Below, in pieces: positions 1-12,229 of a stretch of DNA of 64,000 bases (its first letter is position 1; each line of letters starts with the position of its first letter). A model generated the notes under the pieces. The model saw only the letters and a list, made by a program, of their open reading frames with translations, was not told the DNA's origin and did no database searches. A program made the translations under genes and the position numbers. This DNA is from Diplolepis rosae (Eukaryota; Arthropoda; Insecta; Hymenoptera; Diplolepididae): assembly GCA_030998225.1 (NCBI GenBank), contig JAPYXD010000698.1, positions 4,939,001-5,003,000 of the forward strand, given 5' to 3'.

Positions 1-567
1 ATATGTCAATGAATTGCGATTAGATTGATTCGTGTAACAAAAGAAACTGGTAGTAATTCTAGCATTTGCACTGCTGACAATGCACATACGCGAACGTGAC
101 GCGACACACAATGTTCGCTTTATTAGGTTACTATAATCGCAGCACTGCTCAGCCAAAAGCAATAATAACTGGTACAGCAATAATCATCATACGTTACGGC
201 TCGCGTAACACATCCGTTCGCACAATCTATATCGAAATTAATTTACGTATTTTACCAATGAGACAATCACCACTGCAACATTCTGTGCTCAATCAATATT
301 CATAAATGGGTTTTACTCTACGTGCTGTGGATTTGAATTCCATGTGACCATTTTAGGGTTTAGGATATGCTGTCCGAAGTTTACTTGTTTGCCTTCTTTC
401 GACAAGTTATTGTGTTTTTAAATAAAAGTTCTCTTTCTGGAGAATTATTTAGGGGAGAAGCGGCTAAATTGGCGCACGCTTCTTTGCAGAAAATTATAAT
501 ATCTAAGCAAACGAAAATAGTCCTATCATATTCATTGTTGCATAATATCTTATTAGTGAAAAAAGCC
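1..567. other. Non-repetitive stretch, no gene seen
   Basis: AT-rich sequence with two short open frames (69 and 81 codons) that show no recognisable domain, splice context or codon bias. I see no repeat termini until the MITE that begins at 570. Confidence 0.4.
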
Positions 568-569
568 TA

Positions 570-842
570 CTCTCTAAATCTAAATCAGTCAAAATCTACT
601 GATTATCAGTGATATTTGACTGATTCAAATAGCTAGAAAGAGGTTACTGTTAATCAGTCAAATTTAAGTGATTAATTCAGTGAAAATTAACTGATTTAAC
701 AGTGAAATATATTTTTATAACTGATTCGATCAGTGAAAATTAACTAATTTAACAGTGAAAAATATTTTCTCACTGGTAAATCAGTGAAAAGGCTAATCAC
801 TGATTTAATCAGTGGAAATTTGACTTATTCATATTTAGAGAG
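570..842. mobile_element. CTCTCTAAA-type MITE with AATCAGTGAA motif array
   Basis: The ends are inverted copies of CTCTCTAAAT, and TA lies on both sides (568-569 and 843-844), as expected for a Tc1/mariner-type target duplication. The interior is almost entirely copies of AATCAGTGAAA or its complement, spaced irregularly in both orientations. There is no coding capacity. Sister copies lie at 17437-17609, 24545-24984, 24987-25262, 29008-29613 and 59492-59695. The superfamily is inferred only from the TA duplication. Confidence 0.75.
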
Positions 843-847
843 TAATC

Positions 848-992
848 CCCGTGCAGAAATCGCCAGACATGGCCCAGACCGGTGGTGAAACATACAGCCC
901 GATCAGGCCCCAGTCGGGCCTTGTGTTTCATCCCTGATTTTGGATTCTTGACCTGGGCCCGGCCAGGGCCACAGTAAAATTTCTGCATGGGT
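848..992. mobile_element. Small GC-rich element with CCCGTGCAGAAAT ends
   Basis: The ends CCCGTGCAGAAAT and ATTTCTGCATGGG are imperfect inverted repeats around a GC-rich core with several GGCCC/GGGCC words. It stands out from the surrounding AT-rich DNA. Similar GC-rich words recur near 4665-4800 and 6385-6475. The target duplication is unclear, so the exact ends are uncertain. Confidence 0.45.
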
Positions 993-1183
993 CATTCTAT
1001 TGCTTAATAAATTTTAATTGATAATAAGAAATTTTTGTGTTTGATGGTTATGACCTGACCGCTTGAATTGTTTCTAATTATCACGAATTAAAACATAATC
1101 ATACGAATTCTGCTACTTTATATTCATTGATATATAAACTTACAATTGGAAAAAGATTTTTGCATGAAACCGAAGCGTATATT

Positions 1184-1325
1184 CACTGTTAGAAATTTCT
1201 AATTGAGAAGTTATTGAATTTAATATGAATGTATATTAATTTTTTCATAATATACAAATCTATAAATTTTAATTTACCACTTTTATATTAAAGTCTAATG
1301 ATATTAATAAGATTTTTGAAAGTGT
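1184..1325. repeat. Fragment of AT-rich CACTGTTAGAAATT family
   Basis: It begins with CACTGTTAGAAATTTCT and continues with the ATTAATTTTTCATAATATAC stretch found repeatedly at 30880-32640 and 36980-38270. It is a short non-coding copy of that interspersed family. Confidence 0.6.
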
Positions 1326-1342
1326 TGTTTACGTCATAAACA

Positions 1343-1660
1343 CACGGAGTAACTTTTTATAGCAATATATGTTTCTTTTTATAATGATAATTTTAATAAA
1401 TATTAGGAATCTAGGGAAAATCGAGGTGCAATGGTAATTATTCCTAGCAGACTCGAAATTTTTCGGAGACAAAATACTAAAGATTCGAAAAATTATATAA
1501 AACTATATAGGTTGTAGTGAAGTTCGATACAATCTATAGTAAATTCTAATATAGTTCATCTAAAATTCAGTATTTCACAGCCAAAAATTCTCACAATGAC
1601 ACGTTTTCCCCTAAATTGAAACCTTGTTTAGCATAAATTATAAAGTTTAGTTTTTCCGTG
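1343..1660. mobile_element. CACGGAGAAAC-type MITE
   Basis: The left end is CACGGAGTAACTTTTTATAG and the right end reads toward TTTTTCCGTG followed by TA. The interior (TATTAGGAATCTAGGGAAAATC) is shared with 21036-21354, 21357-22225, 34581-34897 and 45057-45255. It is non-coding. The short reverse-strand frame inside it has no known domain. Confidence 0.65.
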
Positions 1661-3930
1661 TATGCGGAGAAAAAATCGATTTTTTGGAACCGTCTTGAGT
1701 AGAATTTGAGAATTTTACTATCGGAAAACGAAACAACCGGAGATAAATTTACATGCAGCAATTCATTATGCATCATTTGCAGATTTGAAAACAATTTTTA
1801 TGTTATAAATTTCATCCATAATATCGCTGTCCTTGTTATGTGTTCCATGTCTATCTTCTATGCCGAGTACAAACGGTGAACATTGTAGCTACTACAATTT
1901 TCATCCAACTGCAACAAAAAAATTCAGTGATTTATTAAACAGCAATGACGATCAGGTGACGTAGAGGTTTTGCGAAATTTTGTTCTCCTGCTGAACAGTA
2001 ATGTTTTACTTTAAAAATGCGTTTTTTCCCGATGTTTCAATTTATTTATTAATTTATGTATAAAAATATATTTTTGGAAAAAGTCACGACACATGGTAAA
2101 GAATATATTTATTAACATGCCATACAAATTTCAGAACAATCGGATGGAAATTGTAAGAGTTACTATGTACACCGATAAATGTTTTTTTTCATACTTTTGG
2201 AACTATTAGGATTTAAGCTGAAAATTTGTTTTTTACATCTTTTAAAAATTCAGGGGTCACGTAACGCCTTAAACACACTTTATTCTCATCATAGCGTGTC
2301 ATTTAATCGTTTCTATGTCCATAGAAATCAATCGAGAATTGGTTACAAATGCGGCATATATATCTGTAATAGAACGTTATCCAATTAAGTGAATTCATAA
2401 AATGAACGTTAAATATTAGGTTTCAAATATGCGAGGCAATTTCACCTTTAAAGTCCTCTGTTCTTTTTGCCTGCATTTTATTATTGACAACACGTGATCA
2501 ATTAACTAACGCATGCAATAGTAAGTAGGCGTTAGTCGGACGGTTATCAGCATGAATCATAGATTGGTGTTAATGTACGTTAGTGTGCAAGTTAAACATG
2601 TACTGCTAATATATGTACATATGCATATCATAAACACATATGTATATGCCCTTATACAACAATTGCATGAGGCCAGCAAATAATGTTCCTTGTCATTTGA
2701 ACGCTTTGTTAATGCGTTCACGTTCTCGCATCATGCATCACTAAAAAGTATAAAAAGAGTCGTTTTCCTTTTTTCATTCTCTTTCTCTATTCTCATTTTT
2801 AGCTTTGCATCTTCACCTTCGATATTATTTTCCGCATGCAAAGCACACGGAGCTTTAGAGTGGAAGTCGTTTTTAAAAGATTTCTAAAATGTGAATGTTC
2901 GTGTTCGAAATTGAAATCCTGTTCTGCATATTTATGTTTGTACATTTTTTTCATGTTACATACACACTTACACCACACACATACACATGTCTATGTAAAT
3001 TGTATGTGTGCAACGTATACATACGCGTTTGTATTGGATATAAGCAAGATACAAGCATGTTAGATGAATATACGTATGATACATATATATTTATCGGTAT
3101 TACATGGATCCAGCTTACAGTACTTCAGCTATATTGTGTAGTCTTTGCAATTCAGGATATCAAATGCAGATTCACGTATAGCTAGTGACATAATAACCAC
3201 ATTAGATTGAAATTTACTTTGGAACGGAGGTTTATTGCTCCTCTTGAATCGGATAAATGAATGTGCAAATGTAAAGTAAAGTTACCCTCACAACAGAAAA
3301 CTGGGAGATGAGCAGAGTTACCTCGATATATCGTGAATATTCAGGAATTCAGAAAGCCGGAAGCGAGGACATGTCGAGTGGTGTGAGGTCGAACTGAACC
3401 ACGAAATGTATAACGAAACTAGTGTCCGTCGTTCAAAAAAGTTCGCGAGGATGAACGACTTTTTTTGCACTGCCTTTCATTCCCTACTCCTCTCGCTTCT
3501 CTCTGCTTTTCTCGTCTACCCCTTCCGTATCCCTCAGGCGAGCTTTTCAATTTTCACCCCATTCCGATTCGGCCGGGCGATTCAACGAACAATTAGCCGG
3601 TGCGCAATTTGATTAGCGATTGTCATCGTGCGAATTTTTTGTCGAGCCTGCATGGTAGTGTACAGAGAGCCAACGTAATATTTCCTCCTAGGACTATATT
3701 TTCTCCCCTCACTCCCCACTCACCCCTCTTATATATATATGTATCTCTATTTTTAATCAGGCACGTTTTACTCACCTCGGCTATTCTAAAGTTGCTTTTC
3801 ATTGCAGAGATGCTAATGTATCGTTTATGTGTATTCAATGGGACGAAAAAGGTACAATGAGTTATGGTAATTTGAGTAAATTATGAATACCTTCACAGCA
3901 AAACACACACAGAGAAAAATTTATATTTGA
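1661..3930. other. Mostly non-repetitive stretch, no gene assigned
   Basis: The interval 2400-3870 is less AT-rich than its surroundings and has no repeat termini I recognise. Short frames at 2690-3185 and 3406-3860 overlap on both strands, lack splice-site support and contain low-complexity or hydrophobic runs, so I do not call a gene. A CA/TA-rich microsatellite-like patch lies near 2960-3030. Confidence 0.35.
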
Positions 3931-4278
3931 GGGCACGTGATACTTCAGAAAAGTAGCAAGTTCGTGTGAATAATTTGGTCTAGTTTCTAAATGTTTGTGT
4001 CCAAAATATATAGAATTTTGTTTTTACAATTTAAGAAATGGTAGAGAAGATGAAAACGGGCGAAATAGACTACTTTTGGTTTTGATAATGGAAAAAAAAA
4101 TTTCAAAAATATTTTGTGAAATAAAACTCTTTTTCATTATCGAAACCAAATTTACGTCCGTTTTTAACTTGTTTACAATATCCCAAATTTTGGAAACAAA
4201 ATTTTATGTACTTTGGACATAAACATGTAGAAACCTAAAATCAATAAAATTTGGTAATTTTGGAAATATCACATGCCC
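3931..4278. mobile_element. TTAA-flanked MITE (GGGCACGTGATACTT family)
   Basis: The left end GGGCACGTGATACTTCAG is flanked by TTGA (a decayed TTAA). The right end ATATCACATGCCC is followed by TTAA at 4279-4282. It matches the cleaner copy at 52023-52377 in terminal sequence and length (about 350 bp). A piggyBac-like origin is inferred from TTAA. There is no transposase. Confidence 0.65.
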
Positions 4279-4464
4279 TTAAGGGGTCATTTTAGTTTAG
4301 GCGCTTGAAAAAAAGGCTATTTTTATGAATTTTTTTAAAGGTTGTTATTATAATTATAATAGTTGATTATTTTGAAAATTTGTTTAGCAAAGAAATCCTA
4401 TATTAGTACCAACCTATTTTCAATATAATTCCTGATTTAAATATATATTATAAATTAAAAAAAC

Positions 4465-4650
4465 AATTAAAATTAGTGTAAGTTGTATTGACCCTCAATT
4501 TTAATAAAATGGTAAGTTGTTGGAAAAAATTGGCTGCAGGGTCTAAAAATGATTAAGTCGAATTAATTAGACGTTTCGGCGCAGATTTGTGCCCTCATCA
4601 GTGATATTTATTAAAATCTTGAAAATACAAAAAAGGGGTGGCGCTAATTT
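4465..4650 (-). repeat. Repeat carrying a hammerhead-ribozyme-like core (copy 1)
   Basis: The minus strand reads CTGATGA (4601-4595), a six-pair stem II with an AATC loop, then GAAAC (4577-4573). These are the two conserved boxes of a hammerhead ribozyme joined by a helix. This is the best-preserved of four copies (others near 39899, 18055 and 58456). Flanking AGGGTCTAAAAATGATTAAG is shared among copies. A convincing stem I and NUH cleavage site are not visible, so catalysis is inference. Penelope-like retroelements are known to carry hammerhead motifs, but no reverse transcriptase is seen nearby. Confidence 0.55.
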
Positions 4651-5198
4651 CACATTTTTAAGAAATTTTGGTGGGGCGCGTATCGGGAAAAATGTGGCCC
4701 CGATAGGGTAATCTGCCTAGCGCCAGACCAGTAATGAAACGCCCCACCCGATCGGGGCCAAATCTGGACCTGTAAAATGGGGCCCAATCTGGCTCCTTTT
4801 AATTTTGTATTTCTACAAATAAATTCAGATTAGTGATGGAACAGTATAATCAAAAGTATACAAACAGTATAATCGAGGACTGGATATAAATAATAGGCGA
4901 TTTTACTGAGATTATTGCTTGTGCTGCGCTTGTCTAAATCTTCTGCCTTCGTCCCAATCCTTAATATTTCTCAAAATAGTGCTGATGTCGGAAACAACTT
5001 CCTCCTCTGAACATCCATATTTCTCTGCAAGTACATCTTAAGAAAATGGCAAAAAAATTAATTAAAAATGACAGAATAATCATTCACTGAATACAAAATA
5101 CACAAATACTATTTATTTGCTTACCAATAATGCATGTGCACATGTGGTATTCTCTGAAAACTTGTTTTGTTGGTACTTTTATCCCAGCTGTGAACTGA

Positions 5199-5509
5199 CT
5201 ACTTACATTTTGGGAGAAATATTTTTAAAAAAATCAAATTTAAAGAATTTGCAATCTTTCTTGTGAAAAAAAGACGCTTTCGACTGCGCTGGGATTCGAG
5301 CCCAGGCCTTTCGATTGCCGGTCGATTGTACCTAGGCTCGAATCCCAGCGCAGTCGAAAGCGTCTTTTTTCCACAGAAAGATTTCAAGTTCTTTAAATTT
5401 GAATTTAATTTGCATTTATTTACAATATAAGAGTTTGAAATTGTCTACGAGGACACACACCTGTCGGCAACGTATCCTATCTGATACGCTACTAGTGATT
5501 CTCCGATAA
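5199..5509. repeat. tRNA-like repeat, head-to-head T-arm duplication
   Basis: Two inverted copies of the tRNA T-arm region (box B CTCGAATCC, stem CTGGG/CCCAG) face each other over 5268-5367, bounded by GACGCTTTCGACTGCGCTGG on both sides. The flank at 5425-5509 (GTCTACGAGGACAC, GTATCCTATCTGATACG) is the standard body of this family, seen intact at 8320-9018. It is interrupted on the right by the fold-back element at 5510. Confidence 0.6.
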
Positions 5510-6184
5510 CACAGGTCTGCAAAAAAAATGTTGAATTTGTTCTAGAAAAGATAGGAGTCATTTCCAAAGTAGTTTTCCCGTAGAATCCAAATCCGGCCTT
5601 AGAACTGCTCTAGCACGTCAGGTTTTTGAGTAATCCTAACCTAAAAGTGCGGAAAACACGGTTTTTCGCTTTATTTGAGCACCCATAACTTCGGGAATTT
5701 TTATTATTTTTCAAATCTGAAAAAACCACTAAAAAGAGCCACTTTTCAGCTTTCCATTTCACTAATTATATGTATGATTTGAACTTTTATAATCAGAGAT
5801 ATCGCCAATTGAAAAAAAAAATTTGATGTCCTATAAGTTTGTCCCTTCATACATACGTCGCTCATTGCGAGACCTGCATTTTTTTTTTTTTGAATTGGCA
5901 ATATCTCTGGTTATAAAAGTTCAAATCATACATATAATTAGTGAAATGGAAAGCTGAAAAGTGGCTTTTTTTGTAAGTTTTTTCAGATTTGAAAAATAAT
6001 AAAAATTAGCGAAGTTATGCGTACTCAAATAAAGCGAAAAACAGTGTTTTGCGCACTTTTAGGTTAGGATTACTCAAAAACATGACGTGCTGGAGCAGTT
6101 ATGAGGCCGGATTCGGTTTCTACGCCAAAAATTACTTCGAAAATGATCTTCAGCTATTCTAGAACAAAACCATGCAGACCTGTG
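5510..6184. mobile_element. Fold-back MITE with 3-bp TAA duplication (PIF/Harbinger-like)
   Basis: The 675-bp element is one long imperfect palindrome with ends CACAGGTCTGCA and TGCAGACCTGTG and arms of about 320 bp around a loop near 5835-5870. It sits inside the tRNA-like repeat, whose uninterrupted form reads CCGATAATGTAGGCAG. Here that reads CCGATAA, then the element, then TAATGTAAGCAG, giving a TAA duplication. A TWA 3-bp duplication is typical of PIF/Harbinger. The superfamily call is inference. Confidence 0.65.
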
Positions 6185-6900
6185 TAATGTAAGCAGTGGC
6201 AGCAATTTCAAACTCAACTAATTGATTTTTTAGAAATATTGTTGACTGTCTTGCGCATGATTTTATTATCAAAAGACAATGCCAGTGAATTTTTCTGCAT
6301 TTTAGTTTCAATATAGTCACTACAATATCACGACCACAACACAAAATTTGAAAATAATCTTGTCTATCATAAACCGATGTGGTTCTGACCCGGACCATAC
6401 CATGTGCCCCCCTGCGGCTACATGTGGAAAATCCGATCGGGCCCGGAATTGAACTTGGGACCAAGTTGGGCAATTTCTACACGGGATAGCACTTATAAAT
6501 ACAATATGAAAAACGAGTACTTGATTTATAAAGTTAAATTTATAAGTGAAAATGGAAGGTTTGGATATTCGACCAGAACAAAAGGTGTACAAAAATCATT
6601 GTTTTAAACAAACTAAAGATTAATTTGATAAAAAAAATATAAACTAAGAAATCTGTTTAAATGATGAAAAAGTTTTTTAATCTCACGGCAATGCACATAT
6701 TTGTTTGATAAAAAAAATTATTTCCGAGTGAAGTGGCTTATTTAGAGTCCTAAAATGCGAGAACAAATCCCAGTTTTAATAACTCGACGACGCGACGCGT
6801 TTATTGCGGTTTTCGCAGCCAGTAGAAATTGGCATAATCTCAGATATTTCATTTGTTTTTCGGGGAATTGAAGCGTTTGAATGAAAGGCTCTGTCAGGAT
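6185..6900. other. Right remnant of tRNA-like repeat, GC-rich patch, AT-rich DNA
   Basis: The first 45 bp (TAATGTAAGCAGTGGCAGCA and AATTTCAAACTCAACTAATT) complete the host repeat interrupted by the fold-back element. A GC-rich patch at 6385-6475 resembles the patches at 848-992 and 4665-4800. The overlapping open frames on both strands here are not convincing genes. Confidence 0.4.
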
Positions 6901-8319
6901 TTGAGTGGGCGGGAGAGGTCCCCACATCAAATGCTTGTCATACCGTTTCTAACCTCAAACCCAGAGCCTATAACGGATCCCAGCAGTCCGTAAAGCCTGA
7001 CCCACCCCTGGTTACAACGTCGACGACTCTAACCCACCCTTTTCCTACTTTCTCTTTCTCTATGACCATGACTGTCTCCTTCACTTTCACACAATCTTCC
7101 CCTCATAACTCGTGGTAAAACTAAAGCCTAGCCTTGTGATATACTCGAGGGCCAGGAATTATCCTGCTAAAACCCACCAATTACGATCGAAGGGTGCCGG
7201 GCAGAAACTGCTTCTCTTTCGATTTGCTCCGAGGGGCTTTGGTTTAACGCTACTTTCACTTTTAGTGTGTGTACAATTCACACATACACCTAACTTCGTC
7301 CTCTCTGTGGTGTGGCGATGTGGAGAGGAGTGGAAGGACCTCGAGGACGCAAACAAGGGGAAGTTATTTTACTCCTATCGCATTCACGATCGCTGACGAC
7401 AAATACAAGTGCGCCGCTTTCAGTGTAAATTGCTTTTTGCTCTGATCAAATAAAAGATTGTATGCACTTTTAATATCTTTCTAATACCTTTCACATCTGG
7501 TAGGTCTCTTAAAAAAATGTTAAATCCGCCAATAACGCACTTACTCTAATAAAAAAGAGAGTATTTCGCTATTTCTATTTTTTATGAGTAGTTATCTCGT
7601 TTTTTCTCATTCTCGGGAGTGGTTTTTGTGCTACACTTGTTCAAGCGTGGCGATGCGTTTTCAAGAGCTGGACGCGTGTCCGCGATGCGTGTTTTACGAG
7701 CGCAAACGAATCTCGTAGAAGCTCCTCCTATCCTGGGACTCTAAACGCGCTCTCTATTTATTACCTCGTAAAAAAGAATACATATATCTCTGTATGTATG
7801 TGAGAGTGTATGTGGATGTGTTATATAGGAAAGTAAAGAGCGGCTAGCTGCCAGCAAGGTGCGCGATTATTTAAACGTCATTTCGCGTAACGATCAATCC
7901 AAAGTAACCAGCCTTTTTGCTACCTCTAGCCTCTTATCTCACGGAGGCTTTTTATGGCCCCTGAAACTAAGATTTATTGCCATTTTTATATGCATCATTC
8001 TTTATTTCTTTGCATTCACAGTTATTTTCTCTTCTCAAAGTTCCCTATTAGGTACAATAACTTGCTAAGCTTTGGTTATTAGAAATATTAATTTTTATAA
8101 TTAATTTGTATTCATCTTTATTTGTTTTAGCACTGAGAGACTTTTCGTTAGAGCAAATGATAGAATTGAATGAAGGTTTAGTATAATATTGTTTTGAAAT
8201 GGGAAAAGCTGAGATTTTATTACACATTGATATTATGGCATCGAAATTCAATATAGTCATAACAGTTTTTGAAACGTGTAGAAGAAAAATTAGTATTGTA
8301 AATACCAAATATTATGAAT
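6900..8319. other. Non-repetitive island, no gene assigned
   Basis: It is higher in GC than its surroundings, with no transposon termini. Frames at 7112-7396 (plus) and 7159-7356 (minus) are shadows of each other, and neither has a recognisable domain. It could be intronic, regulatory or untranslated sequence. No TATA box or splice pattern is clear enough to call. Confidence 0.35.
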
Positions 8320-9018
8320 CTTCAATATTTAAAGTATTTGAAAATCTTTCTGTGGAAAAAATGACGCTTTCGACTGCGCTGGGATTCGAGCCCAGGTCTT
8401 TCGATTGCCGGTCGACTGCTCTAACCACTGAGCTACACAGGCGTCCGACATCTCTTTCTCCACAGGAAGATCTCCTTATATCGCCTAGTGGCTCAGCCTT
8501 GCGGCTGTAAATGATTTCAAATTAATTAGTTGAGTTTGAAATTTTTGTCACTGCCTACATTATCGGAGGATCACTAGTCGCGTATCAGATAGGATACGTT
8601 GTCGACAGGTGTCCTCGTAGACAATTTCAAACTCTTATATCGCAAATAATGCAAATAAATTCAATATTTAAAGTATTTCAACTAATTAATTTGAAATCAT
8701 TTACAGCCGCAAGGCTGAGCCACTAGGCGATATAAGGAGATCTTCCTGTGGAGAAAGAGATGTCTAACAGTGGTTAGAGCAGTCGACCGGCAATCGAAAG
8801 ACCTGGGCTCGAATCCCAGCGCAGTCGAAAGCGTCATTTTTTCCACAGAAAGATTTTCAAATACTTTAAATATTGAATTTATTTGCATTATTTGCGATAT
8901 AAGAGTTTGAAATTGTCTACGAGGACACCTGTCGACAACGTATCCTATCTGATACGCGACTAGTGATCCTCCGATAATGTAGGCAGTGACAAAAATTTCA
9001 AACTCAACTAATTAATTA
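8320..9018. repeat. Inverted pair of tRNA-like repeats (long palindrome)
   Basis: Two near-complete copies of the tRNA-like repeat lie head to head with the junction near 8665-8680. The outer ends are the CTTTCTGTGGAAAAAA side of the left copy and the AAATTTCAAACTCAACTAATT side of the right copy. Each copy contains the tRNA-like core, a GCCGCAAGGCTGAGCCACTA segment and a GTATCCTATCTGATACG palindrome. A transcript across both could fold into a hairpin with arms of about 300 bp. Confidence 0.65.
8364..8446 (-). repeat. tRNA-like core of interspersed repeat (best copy)
   Basis: Read on the minus strand it has a box A (TAGCTCAGTGG), a D-arm GCTC/GAGC, a TCGA/TCGA anticodon-like stem and a perfect T-arm (CTGGG, CTCGAAT, CCCAG) matching box B. 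GACGC and GCGTC at the two ends could form an acceptor-like stem. It is embedded in a repeat and has no clean CCA-proximal end, so I read it as tRNA-derived (SINE-like or captured), not a working tRNA gene. The plus-strand copy at 8761-8835 has lost most of box A. Confidence 0.6.
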
Positions 9019-9893
9019 TGAATCTTCATTCAAAAACTTTAGAGTACGAAAAAATAATATTATGATTACTAAGATTTCTAAAAATAATTCTAATAAGTCG
9101 AACAATGAATATTATAACCTTGAAAGCATATTTGAGAAATTTATATAATGAATATGAACTTGCTGGGAACCTAGCGACGCGCAGCAAAAATCAAAACATT
9201 CATTCTCAGTTTTTCGCATAGTTCGTTTCAGAATGTCGTCCGAGTGCTTCCGACATTTTCCGATTGGTTTCGTAGGCTCGATCCAAGTCTGTCCAACTCA
9301 GAAGTGGCTTATAAGCATGATTTCTTTCGGAATATGGCAAGCGAGAATAGCCGAGAGGCTTTAGGCGTTAGGAATGCGTTAAGTTATGTAGATATAGGTA
9401 GGGTTATAGAGGGTTCGAACCTAAAAAGCAATTCTTAAATTTAATTTTCAAGCGTGTGCGATTATAAATAGTATATCATTGCGTACTTAAATATGTGAAC
9501 ATAAATAAGGTATGATAATAATATTTGTGTATGTGTTTCCACTGAAACCTTCCCTCGTCTCAGTGCCAAAGTCCCCCTCTATCTTCCTCTTGTTTTGCAC
9601 ACGTTAGAAAAAGACACAAGATTTCATAATCCGGAGTCGTCACTTCTGAAGGTCAAATCTTTCGGTGGACTAAGTAATTTTTCACATAGTCGTTTTCAGA
9701 TTCACATATTCTGTTTCGCTTCGCAACTTGGATATAGTGAATTTCAAATTCTCGTCGGTTTTATAACAGTTAGTAGAACATATATTTCATTTATTCAAAC
9801 GAAATATTAACTTCGCCGCTTGAAAACCACTATATTAATTTCTGATACGTAAACCCTATTTGCCTCATTTTGAAACGATATCATACTGAATTA
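9019..9893. other. Stretch with one tRNA-like segment, otherwise nothing clear
   Basis: The 64-codon frame at 9244-9438 overlaps the tRNA-like segment at 9341-9428, which argues against it coding. The remainder (9440-9893) shows no domain, splice sites or repeat ends that I recognise. Confidence 0.3.
9341..9428 (+). repeat. Class II tRNA-like sequence (Leu/Ser-type), probably a pseudogene or SINE head
   Basis: The order GAATAGCCGAGAGGCTTTAGGC (box A and D-arm) and then GGTTCGAACC (box B) about 65 bp downstream matches class II tRNAs with a long variable arm. The expected acceptor stem does not pair (GCGAGAA against AAAAAGC), so a functional tRNA is unlikely. Confidence 0.35.
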
Positions 9894-10752
9894 CATTCTG
9901 TCAAAAAAGTATCGGGAATTGGTCAATAAAACACAAACTATTTATTATTCATCCAAATTTATTTTATCACCTTCAAAGTAGGTCCCTCCCGAAATAATAT
10001 ACTTATGCCAACGAATAATCCAATCATCAAAATATTTTTTAAACGCATTTTCCGGAAGCGACTTCAGTTCTCGCCGCAAATTCTCTTTTACGTCTTCTAT
10101 CAACTGAAAACGGGTGCCTCGAAGTGGTAATTTGAGTTTTGGAAAAAAAAGGGCCGGAGCCATATCAAGTCAATACGCTGGTTGTTCGATAACAATGATA
10201 GCCTTGTGAGATAGTACGTTATCGTGGTGCAAAATCCATGAATTTTCTTTCCAGAAATCGTTTAAAATGGTACGAATTGATTCGTGAGACACAGAAAATT
10301 CAGCGGCTATCTCTCTTAAACTTAAATGACGATTTGCAGTCACCATTCCCTTCACTTTAGCGATGCTAGCTTTAGTTGAAGATGATGGCCGACCAGAGCG
10401 AGGCAAATCTTCCACCACATCTCGACACTCATATGCACGTGTTTTTGATAAAGTCGATTCACCGGAAACTATCTGTAACATTTCCAGCGATTCCACACAC
10501 AAAATTCCATTTACAATGAAAAATTTCAGACAAATTCTTTGCTCAATATTCTTATCCATTGGAAAAATCGCGAAACACACTTGAGAGAAACTGACGACAT
10601 CGAGCACTGTAAGCAAACTAAATAACAGATTGCGCTCGAATTCCATGTCAGTATAGAGGACAGTGGTGCCAACTTTGCGTAAAAAAGGTTTTTGACAATC
10701 TCATTAAGCGGGCTTTTTGAATGATCAGTTCCCGGTACTTTTTGACAGAATG
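9894..10752 (-). mobile_element. Internally deleted mariner element
   Basis: Terminal inverted repeats CATTCTGTCAAAAAAGTA and its imperfect complement near 10725-10752 are flanked by TA (9892-9893 and 10753-10754). The element is 859 bp against roughly 1.3 kb for a complete mariner. The missing length corresponds to the centre of the transposase. It ends two bases from the next mariner, which starts at 10757. Confidence 0.9.
9945..10559 (-). pseudogene. Mariner transposase, N- and C-terminal parts fused
   Basis: The likely start is the methionine at 10559, before DKNIEQR, where mariner proteins normally begin, not the upstream ATG at 10646. The N-terminal helix-turn-helix part is present (LPRSGRPSSS linker, then HLSLREIAAEFSVSHESIRT), though a short WYKAF-type segment is missing. 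The sequence then jumps to ENSWILHHDN, which holds the second catalytic aspartate, so about 130 residues including the first catalytic aspartate are lost. A stop replaces the serine of the SPDMAP motif near 10170, and the third catalytic Asp region is altered. The C-terminus (SGGTYFEGDKINLDE) remains. It cannot encode an active transposase, but an HTH-bearing peptide is conceivable. Confidence 0.85.
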
Positions 10753-11479
10753 TATATTAGGTGTGCAAATAAGTTTCCTCCATTTGAAAAAATTGGCGTC
10801 ATCAGTAAGTTTTGATTGAAATTGATAGATATAAAATTTCACTGTCGTAAGGTTGGCTATCTGTCAACAACATAACCTTGAAATATTAGTGAATTTTTAT
10901 CAGTTCTTTTCTGTACGAAAATGTTGAGTTTTGAGCCGAATAAGCGTCATTTGCAAGAACTTTTGATTTACTTCAAATTGAAGAAATATGCAGCTAAGGC
11001 GCATCGATTGCTTGTAGAAAGATATGGTGAGGCTACTTTAAGGGGGGAGTCCATGTAAACGCCTCAGAATCAGTCATATTTTGAAAATGTTTTTGAAGGT
11101 GATAAAATAATTTTATTGTTTTAAATTTTTAACATAATTTTATTTAACCTTTCTAAAGTATAAAAAGTTTTTTTTACATTCTCATCATGGATGAGAAGGT
11201 ATTGGTTTTATGTGAAAAATGACTTTCGAAATTTTCATCAAATCTTTACGTTTTGAGACCCCCTGAGTCAGAAAAAATGGTTTTTACGAAAGTGTCTGTC
11301 TGTCTGTAGGTCGTGTGCGGCATAACTCTCGATAGAATTATCAGATTGAATTGAGCTTTGGTACACTTTATCAGAGCCGAAAAAGTAAGGACAAGTTCGT
11401 TAACCAGCCACATCCAATCAAAATTGAAGGATTGAGCACTACTTTTGTGTTTTTGAAAATAAATTTTTGAAAAAATAAA

Positions 11480-12150
11480 AAATTATAACACTGGTTTTTG
11501 ATAGTGCTCATGAATCTCTACAAATTATTCTGATAACATTTTTTGATTAAATCAAAATTAGAAATGTTACAGCATATTCAAATTCGAAAAAAGTCAGTAT
11601 CAAAATTCCATTTTCCAGTTAAATTATACGAGATACGAAAAAACGTTATGATACAATATTATTGAATAAATAAAGTCCTACAAATTTGAATTGTAACATT
11701 TTTTCATAAGATGCATATTTTTCTTTTTAATTAAAAAAAAACTCTTGAAAATCCAAAATTCAATTTTTTAACAATAATATGTAAAATACGAAAAAAACGT
11801 AAGAATACAAAGTTGTTCGTTTCAAAAAGATCTACAAATTTTATCTGACGCAGTTTCTGGTAAAACATATATTTTTCGTTTCAATTCCAAAAAATACGTT
11901 TAAAATTCAAAAGTTCTATTTTTTAGACAAAATATGTGAGATAAAAAAAAAACGTTTAGATGGAAAATTGTTTGCCTAAATGAGGTTTACAAATTCTCAT
12001 TAAGACATTTCGGGACAGGATGTATATTTTATGTTTTGATTTTTAATATTAAAAAAATTCGATTTTTTTCACCAAAATATGTGAGATACGAAATAAGCGT
12101 TGTTCTGTAAAATCGTTTCCTTAAATAAGGTCTACGATTGTTTTTTCTTT
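11480..12150. repeat. Tandem ~150-bp units inside TTAA element
   Basis: Successive units share TCTACAAATTT, AAGATGTATATTTTTC, AATATGTGAGATACG and AAAAAACGT in the same order. At least four diverged units are visible, and the same array type is found at 22231-22760. Confidence 0.65.
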
Positions 12151-12229
12151 TTGAGAGATTTGGAAGAAAATAAATTATTTTAATCATGTAATTTATTAAA
12201 AAGTTACTGAAATGTATACAGAAAATCGA

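Noticed and set aside
8199..8510. 103-codon plus frame
   Set aside because: It runs through the antisense of the tRNA-like core, and the same peptide (TALGFEPRSFDC) recurs wherever that repeat occurs.
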